Positions 45,601 to 57,186 are shown, counted from the first letter of the stretch. The stretch is DNA of 64,000 nt from Durusdinium trenchii (GCA_963970005.1 CAXAMN010018813.1:1-64000), one strand, 5' to 3'. Notes: generated from the letters alone by a model not told the origin. Made by a program: numbers and translations.

Positions 45601-48277
45601 TCAACTCTAGCTATGGGCCACCTCGAGGCCCTGACATTTCTTCGAAGAGCTGCACGGCCAGCTGCCATTGCAAGCCCTTCTCGCATGCTAAGAACAACGT
45701 GCCTGGCGGATCGCGGGCCAAACGGACCAGGTCCTTCGCAGTCGTGGTCCGGGTTGTACACGTGCTGACACAAGCACATCCAAAATAAAGAAACGGTGGC
45801 TGTGCTCTCCAAGTTCTCGCAAAGGGTTTGGAAGATAGGGACTTGCCAAAAGGCATGGCCGAGACACTTGCAACTCAAACTGGTCAGTTCCCCCTAATTA
45901 AGCGAGTGATGCAAACCAACCGCTGCATGACCTTGAGCTCAGTTTCTGGCTCTAGTTCGGCTTTTGTTCTCAGGCTGGTTCGTGGACCCAATCCAGTGCG
46001 CGTTTGGACCTGTTCACCTCCAATCAGCCTACCCGCCTATACCCGCTTAGGCCCGCTCCACTCGATCGAAGAAAAAAATGAACTCCCCGCGCCATAGAGC
46101 TTGCCGTCCGGCTCGACCGAGGTCATCTGCCAAAAGGCGAAGACTCTTTGCCTGGAGTGACTCGGCTGAGACGGCTTCGTGCCGTCGCCCAAACCCTGCG
46201 ACGGGGTTCACCTAGGAGCTATATTGATCCAAGAAGGCTTGGAGACCTGGTGCCATCTGAAACTGATCTGCAAAGATAGACCCCCTGATCTGCCAGTCTC
46301 CGACGAAAATGGGAGTTTGAAGGAGTTTGATGGGGGCAGCGCAAAACAAAATTTATTCGACCTGAAAACTTGAGATGGAGCAGTTGGTGGGCTTTGCTGC
46401 GCCCCAAGTGGTGCATGGGAACTGTAGCAACAGCAAGCAAGAACCATGAGAGCCTCCCACTCCACGAGCCAAACAATGAAAAGGGAACCGTGTTCCTGAC
46501 TCTGCGCCCAAGACAAACTACCGTCATTGCCCGACAGTTTGTTCATGTTTATTCCACCTCTGGGGCTCCGACCACTCTCCAGCATGTCCACACACCCGTG
46601 CAACTGCTGTGGCAGTGTTGAGGTCTGGCTCCAGCCCTGCTTTCAGCAGCTCCTGACAAAGAAGAGACCTCATGCAGGAACTGTTCAACGCATTCCTCGC
46701 GGGTTGTGCAGCTTGGCAAACATCCCCACACCGCCAACACCATTGCGGGTGCTTACAGCTATAGAAATTCCACACGAAACATGTCGGGTGCTAAAACGAG
46801 TTTGGAAAAGTCAGACCACGCCCCCAGTCCACCCTGCCACCGTGCATTTGGAGCACTGCCACGTGGCGCCACGCACGCCTCACGCCCCCCAGTTCCCCCC
46901 CCTCTCAGTCGTCCTCTACGTGTCCGAGAGCCACATCCCAGCGTTTGGCACCACCGCAGCTTTCCACGGCGGTGTTGAAGCTGATTAAATCCTTGGCCGA
47001 CCGGTCCACCGTTGCGCCGAATTCGAAGCACGCTTTTTGGGGAAATCCTTGCGTCTAAGTGGTGGAGTGGCAAGAATCACGTAGAATCACGAAAACCGGA
47101 GGTCAGAGTCGGGCGTGGAAATGAGAGGTGAAATGTCTAAGTGGTGGACCTGTGTCCGACCCTCCCCCCAAGAAGAAAAAACGATCCTTCCAAAACCGAT
47201 GTCCTTCTGGGTGCCCCGGTCTGGAGCGTTTCCGCTGGCATGGAGCGTGTCCAACAGGGCCAGCGCCCGTTCCCAATCCCTGAGCTCGCCACCTGGCGAC
47301 GTCGTGGGGGCAAGTCATCACAGCCACCACTTCGTGCTGGCCCCGCGTTTGACAGCGAGGACACAAGGCAGTGCTTGGAGTGGGCGGATCCCACTGAACT
47401 ATAGGCGGTTCCCACTTCAAGTGCTTTAGGCGCCTGACACACCCTTTCAACGTCACTTTGATGAACCAACTGCCCATGTGCCTTAACCGCCCCTTCCTAT
47501 GAGACCTCCAGCTCTGAGACTCCCAGCTGCTGGCAACCGCCGCCAGAGCCGCATTGAATGAGACCACGTCGGGCCTGCGACGAAGTCGGTTGGTCCCGGA
47601 CTTCTTGGAGGTGGGGAAATGAGGCTAGTCAGGCCCCGCAAAAGAAAAGGAAAGAGCCGCATTTCTAGCACGTATGGTCTCACAGCTCAATTGTACTTAT
47701 ATATATATATATGTGTGTGTGTGTAAATATATAGTCGCCTCTACCTTCTCCAGCCTTACGGGATACTCAGGTGGCCTCATTCACCTGCCTCCGATCCACT
47801 CCCAAACGTTTCTATGCTGCACATCCTGAAGGGCCATCAATCGACATCTGCCATCGGCGAGAGGAACGCGACAAAGACCACCTCACATGGAAGCTCCCTG
47901 GCTCCCTGCTTGGCGACGATTCTTGCGATTCGCCGTCGCGACGGCACCTGAGTCCCTCCGTCTGCAGGGTCTTCAGCAACTGCAGCACCACGGTCCAGGC
48001 CAATCGGCATGAGCTCATCGCCGAGTTGAAGCCTGAGATCTGGGGAAGGCGACAAGAGGGAGCTTAAGGCACAGGCCGTGGTGGAGCTGAAGGGACATGC
48101 ACGGCGTGGTGGAGCTGATGACCTGCTACATGCTAGCTGCTACTAGTACATGCTGTTATTGGGTCAGCCCGCATGATGTACATGCCTGCGGCGGAAGACC
48201 AGACCTTGCATCGAGCCACTCAAGAGGTCGGGCGCCAATCTTCGGCTCTGGATCATCTGCAGCAACTGCAAGGCCAC
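42665..48277 (-). CDS. pentatricopeptide repeat (PPR) protein
   Basis: RNA-binding helical-repeat protein, likely for organelle transcripts. Resolved exons: 48277-48205 (VALQLLQMIQSRRLAPDLLS), 48032-47948 (FNSAMSSCRLAWTVVLQLLK), 47574-47528 (PDVVSFNAALAAVAS), 47292-47222 (GELRDWERALALLDTLHASG), 46991-46920 (DLISFNTAVESCGGAKRWDV) and 46674-about 46565, numbered from the acceptor at 46652 (ELLKAGLEPDLNTATAVARV). Their joins are in frame (introns GT, GT, GC, GA, GT) and give 35-residue repeats. Probable further exons: 46126-46085 (MTSVEPDGKLYGAG), 45687-45622 (CEKGLQWQLAVQLFEEMSG), 44156-about 43985 (AIRACATQNSWDLALWVLAE), about 43790-43690 (FLAAVDAVEADGLEWDSFES), about 43375-43295 (GGASVELFEELCRRAAQRPV) and 42738-42665 (MTSAPDDPDASSIFA, stop TGA). 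An assembly gap lies in one intron. Start not found. Confidence 0.85.
44188..44238 (+). repeat. TAGTAGC-family array, left of gap
   Basis: GATGGCCTCCAACCTACTAG then GCGATGGCCTCCAACCTGCT, running into the run of Ns. Confidence 0.9.
44239..44914. other. assembly gap (676 N)
   Basis: Unsequenced. Both edges are the same 21-27 bp tandem repeat, so the gap is probably the unresolved centre of that array. True length unknown. Confidence 0.99.
44915..45130 (+). repeat. TAGTAGC-family array, right of gap
   Basis: About nine units of CTAGCGATGGCCTCCAACC, alternating with a longer form carrying CTAGTTACTAGTGATGG. This is the most homogeneous cluster of the family in the window. Confidence 0.95.
47697..47738. 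repeat. TA/TG microsatellite
   Basis: TATATATATATATGTGTG then GTGTGTAAATATATAG, inside a PPR-gene intron. Confidence 0.9.
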
Positions 48278-48337
48278 CTGCCGATGGAAAGCGACGGGTG
48301 CGGTCGGCACCGCCCACCAAAAAAGACTTGAGGGGGT

Positions 48338-48557
48338 GAACGAAAGGTAGCAGGCAATCACAAGTAACCCTGGTAGAAGTCCATGACGGCGTGAACCGGC
48401 GCAGGAGGGATTTGATCCAGGGAGGGGGGAGGCCCCCCCCCCCGCCGAACAGAATCGACTCTTGCAGGACCAAATTCAATGCGCAATCCCAACTCCTGAT
48501 TGTAATGCATTTTTGCTAAAGCAAGGAGACTCAGGTAGCTCAAGCTACCTTTCGTGA
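48338..48557. mobile_element. MITE-like element, copy 3
   Basis: TIRs ACGAAAGGTAGC (48340-48351) and GCTACCTTTCGT (48544-48555). Nearly identical to 5514-5696 apart from a G/C-run insertion near 48418-48447. Lies about 60 bp upstream of the first resolved PPR exon, so it may sit in that gene's 5' intron. Confidence 0.8.
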
Positions 48558-49144
48558 TATGACTAAACCAATGTGTTCATATGTGTTCTGGTTTTGGAAT
48601 GGCTTTCTCAATTCTTGCCTGCTTCTAAATTTCTATACCGATCTAGCTTGCCAGGTGTGAGTTGAACAGAACTTCTGAATACTTGGCAGCTCATGTGTGC
48701 CGTGTGACCGACGTAGCAAGGAACCCAAAGGCGTCTTGACGCATAAACTCCGCGGCCTACTTTTCTGCTGTCGCGTCAACGCCGTGGGAAATGTGGCTCT
48801 TAAAAGGCCCAAATTCCTGGGCACACCATTTCATCCGACCTGACGATTTTGAGCCGCGCCTGCCTAGGCTCTCTACACCCTCCTCCCGGCTTGGCTCAAA
48901 TCACATCTGCACTGAGTTGGTCATAGCTTTCAGGCCATGCATGGGTGTAGCCTCGGTCTTGAGATGGGTTTGTGGGCGCATGAAGGCACTCACTCGTAAT
49001 ATCCGAGGAAGAATTCAAACTCTCCAGCGTATGAATACATCAGCTTTGCAGTTTGTGCTCCCTTCCATCATTTCACAGCCTGACCACTAATTAATCACTA
49101 CCCTCACGGCCTCGCCTCGCCTCGCCTTCCTTCAAACCGGCTAC

Positions 49145-51401
49145 GGTCCCCGCCTCGGCCGATGCGCTGCAGCGCCTCGACGTCTGCGGAGCGCTCGCCG
49201 CTCCACAGCCACGTGGCGAAGAGCCACTTCTCGTCGATCGCGGGGCGGCTCGCGTGCCTCGCGGTGCGGCCGGTGCGGCCGGGCGCTTTGGGGGGCACCA
49301 GGTGCGGTGCTCCAGGGTGATTTCCACACCAAAAGATGGAGACTAGAACTACAGGAGCTTTATTGGTTGTCGGGGGGTGCACTGGTGATCGCATCATGGC
49401 TCCTGATGAACACATAGCCCATCATAAGCCCGCCCCACAACAGGTGTTCAGCATCTTCCAAGACCCCTGCAGCCGTTTCTTCTCACATCAAGGGTTTTTT
49501 GTAGGTCCTGACCCGGTCTCACTCTTCTCCTCCACCCGTGTCCTCGTCCGATGGGCATCGGAGAGATTCTCCAAGCTGGCGGGGAAGTGGATCACCGCCA
49601 AGCCTTCCAAGTGCTTCGGAACGTGGTCGGCTGGTGTTGAGGTCGGCTGGACTGGGCGCCAGTGCCTGTTGAAAGGTTGAAAGGGGAGGGGCCGGATCTG
49701 GTTTCGTGCAGCCGATGCAAGCTTGCATGGCAGGCTTTCACCAGGCTAGGTTCAGAACATTTCAAGAATTGCTTGTGGCGAAACTTTGATGAGGAGGCCA
49801 GCAACTTTGCTCGGGTCCATTGCGCTGTGGAAGGCCGGTTTGGCAAGGTGCATCGATGGAGTTCGCAAGCTGGCTACACTCTCTGAAATCATGGAGGTGG
49901 CATGGCATGGCCCCTTCAAACGACCATTTTCCTCTACAAGCAGGTGCTGCCACCCACTGGAAGTGGTAGTGGGTGCTTGCGCTCAAGCTGGCGTGACCTC
50001 TCCAACCCCCAAGCCCAGGAAGCCGCCTTCTCGCGGAGTAATACTCAGAGCTGGAGATGCATTCGGGAACTCCGTCACTCCGCCTCAACGACCCGCATGG
50101 GCCCCACAAGCACAGCGAAAGTGTTTCAAGGCGGTGTGAGTCCCTGCCACATCCCAGAACCATCCAAAGTCGCCCAAAGTCAGGTCGCCCCCAATCCCCC
50201 ATCGCTTGGGTCAACTCCGTTCAGCTTGGCTCCACGCCGTCCACGCCTCGCGGCACATCGTTCAGGTACACGAAGAGCGTCGCCCGGCGGCAGCCGTCGA
50301 TGAAGCCCGCGCTGGAGCGCGTGCCGTCCGTGCTGAAGTCCCCATGAGCCGCGAAGAGCTCGCCCTCCTGGACCGAGAAGAACTCGGAAGAACACCATTG
50401 ATGAGACCCAGGACCGAGAAGATGAGGTGGAGATACAAAAGTGAGGAAAGAGAGGAGCAAGAGAGGCACCAAGTCTTTTATTTGGTGGTATGTCTTCATA
50501 TAATACCTTTGTTTGCCAGATCATTTGGACAGGTGAAATGGCTGAACCGGACCATAGTCTTCCCTCGATGTTTGGCTGCGAGGAGAATGCTGCACTGGTC
50601 CAAGCGCCTCTTTCCTTTGAGCTCTGCAAGACGCAGCCCGGCCTGGTAGCGGATGATCTGACAAGCCTCCAGCTCCCGGGGCTTGCATCTCAACAGGTCC
50701 TGGGCTGAAGGCTTAGACACATGGCAAGCACATAGTCTATCAGAAACAAAAAAGCAGAAAACCACGCTCTGGTTGGGAGGGGGCTCCACACAGAGACAAA
50801 CCCAAAACCAAGCTTGCACTTGAGTCTCTCTGTCGACTGGTGAACACTCGGCTTTCACCGGCTTCCCCTCACTTCATCTTACCCTCAATGTCGAAGCACT
50901 ACAATCTTCTGCAGCAGCGTGGGGGCCTCCGCTTGTGGACAAAGGCATTGATGGCTCGTGCGCCTGGAGGAACGCTGCAAGCCGCCAGGGCCATAGACCT
51001 GGAAGCTGAAGCAGCAAATACGAGAAGCTCCACCTTGATGTGAGTGCATTTTAATAAGGGGGACCCCCAATCATCGAAAGTAACACACTTCCAACTCCCC
51101 CGGTACCCACCCTAAGTAACACGGTGGTCTGGGGCCGGTCGTGGGTGCCTTCTTCCAGTGCTCTTTTGAAGGTCTCCACCTCAACATGATCAAAGACCTT
51201 TGGAAATGTCCAAAACAAAACACTTCATGATGTGTCCGCGCCGATGTCTGGCACCAGGCACCACACGTTAAAATCCATACCCGCCCTCACGCCATGCGCG
51301 CGCCGAGGAGCCCCCGCGGGCACCAGGCATTGGCTCTCCTGCGCCTTGCGGATCAACCGATGGCACTCGTGCGAGGTGAAGAAATCGTGGACCAGGTAGA
51401 T
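49145..51401 (-). CDS. prolyl 4-hydroxylase, 2OG-Fe(II) oxygenase
   Basis: Hydroxylates proline using O2, Fe(II) and 2-oxoglutarate, usually in the secretory system. Exons: 51401 to about 51312 (IYLVHDFFTSHECHRLIRKA, the N-terminal P4H helix), 50699-50643 (LEACQIIRYQ), 50367-50247 (EGELFAAHGDFSTDG with the iron-binding HxD, then CRRATLFVYLNDVPR), 50083-50027 (GVTEFPNASPALSITPRE), 49603-49549 (GLAVIHFPASLENLSDAH) and 49257-49145 (HASRPAIDEKWLFATWLWSG: distal iron His and the Lys that binds 2-oxoglutarate). The last five exons join exactly in frame through three GC-AG introns and one GA-AG intron. At least one exon between 51312 and 50700 and the true N- and C-termini are missing. All catalytic residues are present. 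Third-position G/C is near 100 percent in the last exon. Confidence 0.92.
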
Positions 51402-52280
51402 CTGTGGGGAGCTCCTTCCGATTCGGCGATTCGCGCCCCACAGCGCCCAACCGACCGGCAGCGGGGGACGGAACGACGACGCTCCAGCCAGCCTTCCAGC
51501 TGTGTCAACGATCCGAGGCTATTGTGAATGTTTAAGGAGGCTGAGGCAGTCGTGAGGCAAGTGAGAATGGACACCTCCAAACAAGTGTGCCCAGCCGCTG
51601 CTAATATTGGTTGGCACTCGGCCAGTGATAGACTCAATTGACTAATGAACGACCATGGCATTCTTGTTGCCAGTTGGTCGGACTGATTTTGAAGTGCTCC
51701 ATCCACTTCCCCCAAACAGGTGAAATAAACGAGTTGCACCCCTGGCCCCTGTTGATCAAACCCTTGCCTCCTGGTTTCATGTGATGACAAGCGAGACGGG
51801 CTTCTCGGTGCATTTGGCCAATCATAGGCATTCGTGAACGTGCCTGTGGGACCTCTGTACTATAGCATGGCGCATCATGGCGCCATACATCCCAAAAGCT
51901 AGGGAACTCCACCCGCACTCAGCATTCCTCTCTAAATGCCTGACCATCTGGCAGAGGCGTCCTGACAAGTTCCAGCCCAGGATAGGATCCGTTGATCTCG
52001 TGGAAACTGCATCCACTTGCCTGGACAAGAGTCAAGAGACACACACCGCGAGCAAGTTCAAAAAGCCGCTACAACTTCGAGACACGAACACCTTGTTCCA
52101 GGACGCTTGGCCGAGATGTGTTCCAAGTCTGCGAGCGAATCTCACCGGCGACGATTGTTGTCAGAAGAGCATCAAGGAATCAAACTGCACGGCTACATCC
52201 TTCAATCATTCTAGGAATCCCATGGCGGAAGTTGAGGATCCCAAAAGTGTAAGGTTTATAACTTTGGCTTTGTAAAATGT

Positions 52281-52285
52281 ATAAG
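52281..52285. other. target-site duplication, left
   Basis: ATAAG, repeated at 61545-61549 directly outside the other LTR. Confidence 0.85.
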
Positions 52286-52455
52286 TCTGAACACAACACG
52301 TGCGACGGGATGTCGTGTCACATGAAACGAAAAAGGACGGCGCCTTTTCGCACAAAAAGCGAACGAGGCTCGGTGCGCACCTGATCGGGAAATGGCGGCG
52401 GACACATCAGCTCATATGCGTTCGGTTCTGTGGCATGTCATGCTCAAATTTCACA
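52286..52455 (-). repeat. 3' LTR
   Basis: On the minus strand it starts TGTGAAATTTGAGC and ends GTTGTGTTCAGA. The pol frame runs into it and stops at 52407. No obvious polypurine tract precedes it (bases before it read ATACCATGAG). Confidence 0.93.
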
Positions 52456-54140
52456 CTCATGGTATTCTGTTGAGCTTGATGTGTCTTCGTGACCGTCTCC
52501 CTCAGCTGGATCCATGGCTTTTCAAGCCACTGCATGAAAGTGGTGACCAGCTTGTCACTCAGCTTTGTCAAGCTGTCTGCCCATTGGAGGCGGGTCGGAA
52601 CCCAGTGAACGTCAGGCCTTTGCAGGTATTGCTGGATGGCTCTGATGACCACTATGGTCCTTTTGTCCTCCGTGCGAGGATTCTCGCTGACCAAAACATC
52701 GTACAACGATCTGCAGTCAGTGACACCGATGATGCGAAGTGTCCGGGTCAGCTTGAACGAAGGGCAGCAGAAAATCATCTCGGACAGCAGGAATGAAAGA
52801 AAAGCGGCTCGATCAATTCCAGTGTCACATGCACTTGCTTCTGCCGACAATGTGCTCCTGCAAACTCGGCTACTGCGGCTTGACTTCCAATCTATCAGCA
52901 ATCCTGTCCCTGTGGTGTCGGTGATCTTAGGGTCAGCAATGAGGACCAAGTTGCCATGCTGGCTAGCTGAACCTTCAGCGTTGGCCCATGAGCTGTCAGA
53001 AAAACTGACCAGCAAACTATGCTGGTGGACTGGAACTGGCCACATGTTGATGCCGCTGTTTGGTGAAGCATGGAGCAAATGTACTGCATCATATAGGCAT
53101 TGCAAGTCCTTGTAGGTGGACTTTGTTCCGCGGCTGCACAACGAAACTGTTGATGCCACCTCTGGTCGACATTGACCTGCAAGCCACTGCAAACATCCTG
53201 CAACGGAGCGAAACTCCGGCATGTCTTCCGGTTGGATCACCTGATCCAGTCGCTTCTTGCGTGCGACATTGCCAACCTTCATGCCAGCGATGAACTTGGA
53301 CTGGGTCAGGGCCAGGTAGCAAACCTCACCTTGGCGTTTCAGGCTGACTTCTTTTCCTTTGAACACCAAGCTCTGTTGTTCCGTGAGGGCATCTTGACTT
53401 CCCCACTGGAAAAGTCGGGTGAGCTTGGACCTGTCCCAACGCTCATTGTGGGTGAGGAGGAAGTCGTCAACGTATGCAACCAAAACTGCTGCCAACGACT
53501 CGTGCTCATCTCCAGGCAGGCGCTCCCACAAATAAAACAACATCTTGTCCAGCGAACGCTGGCGGAATCCGGCTTTTGTGGTGAGCTCCTTGACAACATG
53601 CAACGACCATGTCCTGGGGGCGCTTGCAAGGCCATAGATGTTACCAACAATCTTGTAGAGCGGTGAACGAAAAGTTCCTGCAAGCTTGGTTACCCCATCT
53701 TGAGGTGGAAGCATGTACAACGGAAGACGACGAGGATCTGGCGTCCCCTGCAGGAATGCGGTTTTGATGTCGCCACACCATAGCTGCCACTTGTCACGGC
53801 CATCAAGGAACATGTTGTTGTGGCCTGCAATGAAAATTGCATACAACATGTATTCACTTTGGCGCGTTGGTGTAGCGCTCTCTCGGCAAAGCTCCTTCAA
53901 GTCAGGGTCGAGATGACCCAAGGCGACGACCCGTGTCTTGGCCTTGAGCGGGCCTTGTCCCTTTGCCTTGTCTCTGTACGCGGCTCTTGACCGCAGGATC
54001 CTCTTCTTGAGGATTGGGATGCCTCCTGGGTCGTGAGAGGGATCACGCTGTGGAACTGTTGCCAGGAGGTCTCTTCGGCCTTTGCCGAATCGACATACTT
54101 GTCGATATCTTCTTGGTTCATCTCCAGTATTGCTTGCCAA
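52407..54140 (-). CDS. pol: Copia reverse transcriptase and RNase H
   Basis: Open frame of about 577 codons. Reverse transcriptase landmarks: DIKTAFLQG, YGLASAPRTW and the active-site VAYVDDFLLT (YVDD at about 53462-53476). RNase H follows with SFSDSSWANAEG (about 52985-53020) and the terminal WADSLTKL. It is out of frame with the integrase part upstream, the shift falling near 54050. It ends inside the 3' LTR. Confidence 0.93.
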   Translation of the reverse strand: MASNTGDEPRRYRQVCRFGKGRRDLLATVPQRDPSHDPGGIPILKKRILRSRAAYRDKAKGQGPLKAKTRVVALGHLDPDLKELCRESATPTRQSEYMLYAIFIAGHNNMFLDGRDKWQLWCGDIKTAFLQGTPDPRRLPLYMLPPQDGVTKLAGTFRSPLYKIVGNIYGLASAPRTWSLHVVKELTTKAGFRQRSLDKMLFYLWERLPGDEHESLAAVLVAYVDDFLLTHNERWDRSKLTRLFQWGSQDALTEQQSLVFKGKEVSLKRQGEVCYLALTQSKFIAGMKVGNVARKKRLDQVIQPEDMPEFRSVAGCLQWLAGQCRPEVASTVSLCSRGTKSTYKDLQCLYDAVHLLHASPNSGINMWPVPVHQHSLLVSFSDSSWANAEGSASQHGNLVLIADPKITDTTGTGLLIDWKSSRSSRVCRSTLSAEASACDTGIDRAAFLSFLLSEMIFCCPSFKLTRTLRIIGVTDCRSLYDVLVSENPRTEDKRTIVVIRAIQQYLQRPDVHWVPTRLQWADSLTKLSDKLVTTFMQWLEKPWIQLRETVTKTHQAQQNTMSVKFEHDMPQNRTHMS

Positions 54141-56242
54141 GGGACTTCCTTGTCCAGGGCCTTTTGTTCCTGGCGTGTCAGGGTCTTGGTGGTGTCCTGA
54201 TGTCCAGCCGTCATGTCATCGGCTGAGGCTTCGGAGTCGCTAGACTCACCGGTGCCAGTGTAGCCTGGGGCTGCCCGGTATGCCTGAAAGGCATAGTGGC
54301 AAGCATACGGCATCTTCACGTGTTCACTGCCATCGTGGTAGTGGTCTCTGAACTGGACGCCGTCTGGAGTTGTTTCCAGGGAGGAGAGATGTGCTGCATA
54401 AGGTTCATGCCATAGCTCTGTGATCAGGTTTGTGCGCTCTGGGAGAATTGCGCGACCATCTTGATCGCTGTCGTATGGAGCGTCCCATACGACCTTGCCG
54501 TGAGGGTGAGTGAGTACCCTCCTGTGCTGGATGGATCCTTTGGGCGGACCCGCAAAATGGGTGGTCTGGAGGCAATGTGATGCGGTGTCAAGTCTGGCCC
54601 AAACGTGAAGGCCAGTGCCTGTGGTGTTGGCTGCCTTTGCCATGTTCTGATATCCGTGGAGGATGTAAGTGCTGTTGCCAATCCGCTGCTGCCGAACGTG
54701 TTTTGTCAGCAGTGCTGCGAAGTCTGCTGAGGCTCGTGGTGCTTGCACTGGTATCGGCTGCTCCATCTCGGCGCTGCTCCTCTTAGAGGTTTGCCGTGCG
54801 TCCAGTGCTAAGTCCGGTGGTGTGGACGGCACTACGTGAGCCAAGTGGTCTTGCTGCAGCGGTGGTGTCTTGTCTGATAGGCCGTCAACATCGATGACCT
54901 CTGCTTCACTTGCCTGTGGACCTGGTGGTTGAGCCGGAGTGCTCTGGCTCGGTGGTAGAGCATGATGTGATGCCTGTGCTGCCGTGCTGGATGCCTGTGG
55001 TTCATTGGTGAGTGCTCCTGCTGTAGGTGTTGCTCATCCCAGTGCTTTTGCTCTGCGGGCGCCTGGTGTGCGGGAGCGGTGTTGTTTTCTCACAGGTACA
55101 TTCACTGCCGGCTGCATCCATTGCTCTGGTGTCATGCCGAATGGTGTACTCGGCTGTGCTTGTGGGTGTATGATGGTCTGCTTGTATGTCGGTGAGTGCA
55201 CGTTGAGATGGTACTCAACTTGTGGTGCACTGCTCTGCTGTTGCAGGTAGGGATCTGTCTGTACTGCCTCTTCTGTGTGCTCTGCCTGTTGGTTGGTCCT
55301 TGAGGCCTGAGGTACTAGAAGAGGTAATGCCGGTTCAGAAACCTCGGGAATGAGCTCGTGGTCATCGTTCCCGAGTGGTTGGTCTGGGTCATCCAGTTGT
55401 TCCGGTGGTGCTGGAACTGTATCATCCTGGATGTTGTTGTCGTCCAAATTGTGTGAGGCTTGTCTGAGGGCCTTGATCTGCTGGTAGTCGGGGTTCCAGT
55501 TCTCAAAGCCACGAGCCACCCGCAGCTGGTGAGGGGCGACTCTGACAGTGTTGGTTCCTGCTTGAACCCACATGCTTTTGCCGTCTGGGTCGCGGCCAAG
55601 CAACCTTGCGAGTTTGTACCCGCCTCGTTTCTTGCCGCTCCTGGCGGTCCAACGCCAGTAGGCGACGATGCTGCCAACTTCTGGGATGTCTTGCTCTGTC
55701 GGTGCTGTGTTCCGGAGGAGTGCCCGCCGGAAAGTGCTGTCAACTGACAAGGCAGCTATCTGTTGCTGTGCCTCGACCCGCAAAGTGTCTGCGAGCTGTT
55801 GCGCTTGTGCTCTTGTTTGGCCTGTCACAAGGCCGTGTGGATCGCTCAAGAGCTCCATGCCTTGTCGTGGAATGCGGCCGAAAGCGGCCACGTATGGCGG
55901 ACGTCCCGCCGACCATGTGCAGGAGTTCTTGGCGTGTGCTGCTGCAGCTGTTGTGAAGTCCATCTGGTCGCTGCCGACAACTGCTTGCTGTTCTATCACT
56001 CGTTCCATGAGTGATCTGTATGTTGCATTGTGGCGCTCAATGAGGCCTATCTTGTTGTGTGCTTCTGCCGGAACATAGTCCATGTAGACACCGGCTTCAT
56101 CCATAGCTGCTTCGAAGGCGGCTCGGAATGAGCCATCTGGATCCGTTCTGATCCGAAGTGGAAAGCCAAATGCCCTGGCCCAACCTAAGGTGAAGCAGCG
56201 GGTGATCTCCTCCGGTGAGCGGTTCTGGAGGAGGAAGCCCAA
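54050..56242 (-). CDS. pol: Copia integrase core and linker (one stop)
   Basis: One frame holds the second and third catalytic residues of the integrase (RTDPDGSF near 56130, GLIERHNATY near 56035) and a long Pro/Gln-rich linker toward RT. A single in-frame TGA at 55036-55034 interrupts it (KALG, stop, ATPTAGALT), after which the same frame stays open to about 54050. Confidence 0.88.
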
Positions 56243-57186
56243 GTGAAGGTGAGTGACTTCACAAATGACCCGAGGATCATATGGTTTGCTCCTGTCAGGT
56301 CTCTGACGTAGAAGATGTCCATCTGGACTCTGTCGGCAAATTGGGATGCTCCATCATCGGCCATCACGCCACTTGGAGCAGGCCTGGACGGCCCTTTGGT
56401 GCGATTGCATGTATCGCACGACATCGACTCAACGGCTGTGTGAATCCGCTGGTCGGAAATGCCATTCATAGCCAGCAGTCGTTGGAGTTCTGCTGGTCTG
56501 GGATGTGCGAGGTTCTTGTGCATCCGACGGAGGCTGTTCTTGATCTCCGCACTGATCTTGAGAGAGTCCTCCGAGGGATTTGGCATAATGCTTCGTGGGT
56601 TGTCATCTGGCCGGTCTGATGCCTGTGGCGTGGCTGTGTCGTCCTGGTTTGGTCGGAGGCGTTTGGCCTCTGGAGGATGTGATTCGTGTGGTTCTGCCTG
56701 TTGGGCTTGTCCGAACATGAAAATGCCAACGTCCACTGGCTTCTTGAACCGTGCCTTTGGGTGACGTAGTTCTTGAAGATCTTCTTCAATGACATCCACC
56801 TGGCCGTCGGTGTATCTGAGCACGGCTGCCCTGTGGGTGTGAGGCACGTGCCAGGGAAATCGCCAGGTGATGGGTTGTGCTGCGATCTGAACCCTCACGT
56901 GCTTCCATTGAGAAAGCTCCAAGGCCTTGAGGAAGAGTGGATCTGATGTAGGCAGCGTGAAGGACTTGTATCGAGTGACTTGGAACGTGCTGTCAGCCAT
57001 CTGGAGTGCTTCTGCCCATTGGTCAATTGCTGTGACCATGAACGTAGTGAAAAAGGTACGTGGCTGGTGCTGTCGATCTGGATGTCGGTGGTGTACCTCT
57101 TCTTGCACACCCTTGAGGATCTCGGCGACCATCTCTGGTGGGTAGTGCTGTGACAAGGTTGGTTTCCTTGCCTTGGAGTGGCACAC
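56242..57186 (-). CDS. pol: Copia GAG-pre-integrase HHCC and integrase start
   Basis: Contains HKNLAHPRPAELQRLL followed by MSCDTCNRTK, the HHCC zinc-binding module before Copia integrases, and the first catalytic Asp in DRVQMDIFYVRDLTG. Out of frame with both neighbours (shifts near 57150 and 56250). Confidence 0.88.

Noticed and set aside
45141-45878. 245-codon minus frame as a single gene
   Set aside because: Only 45622-45687, in a different frame, carries PPR consensus; the long frame has poor bias.
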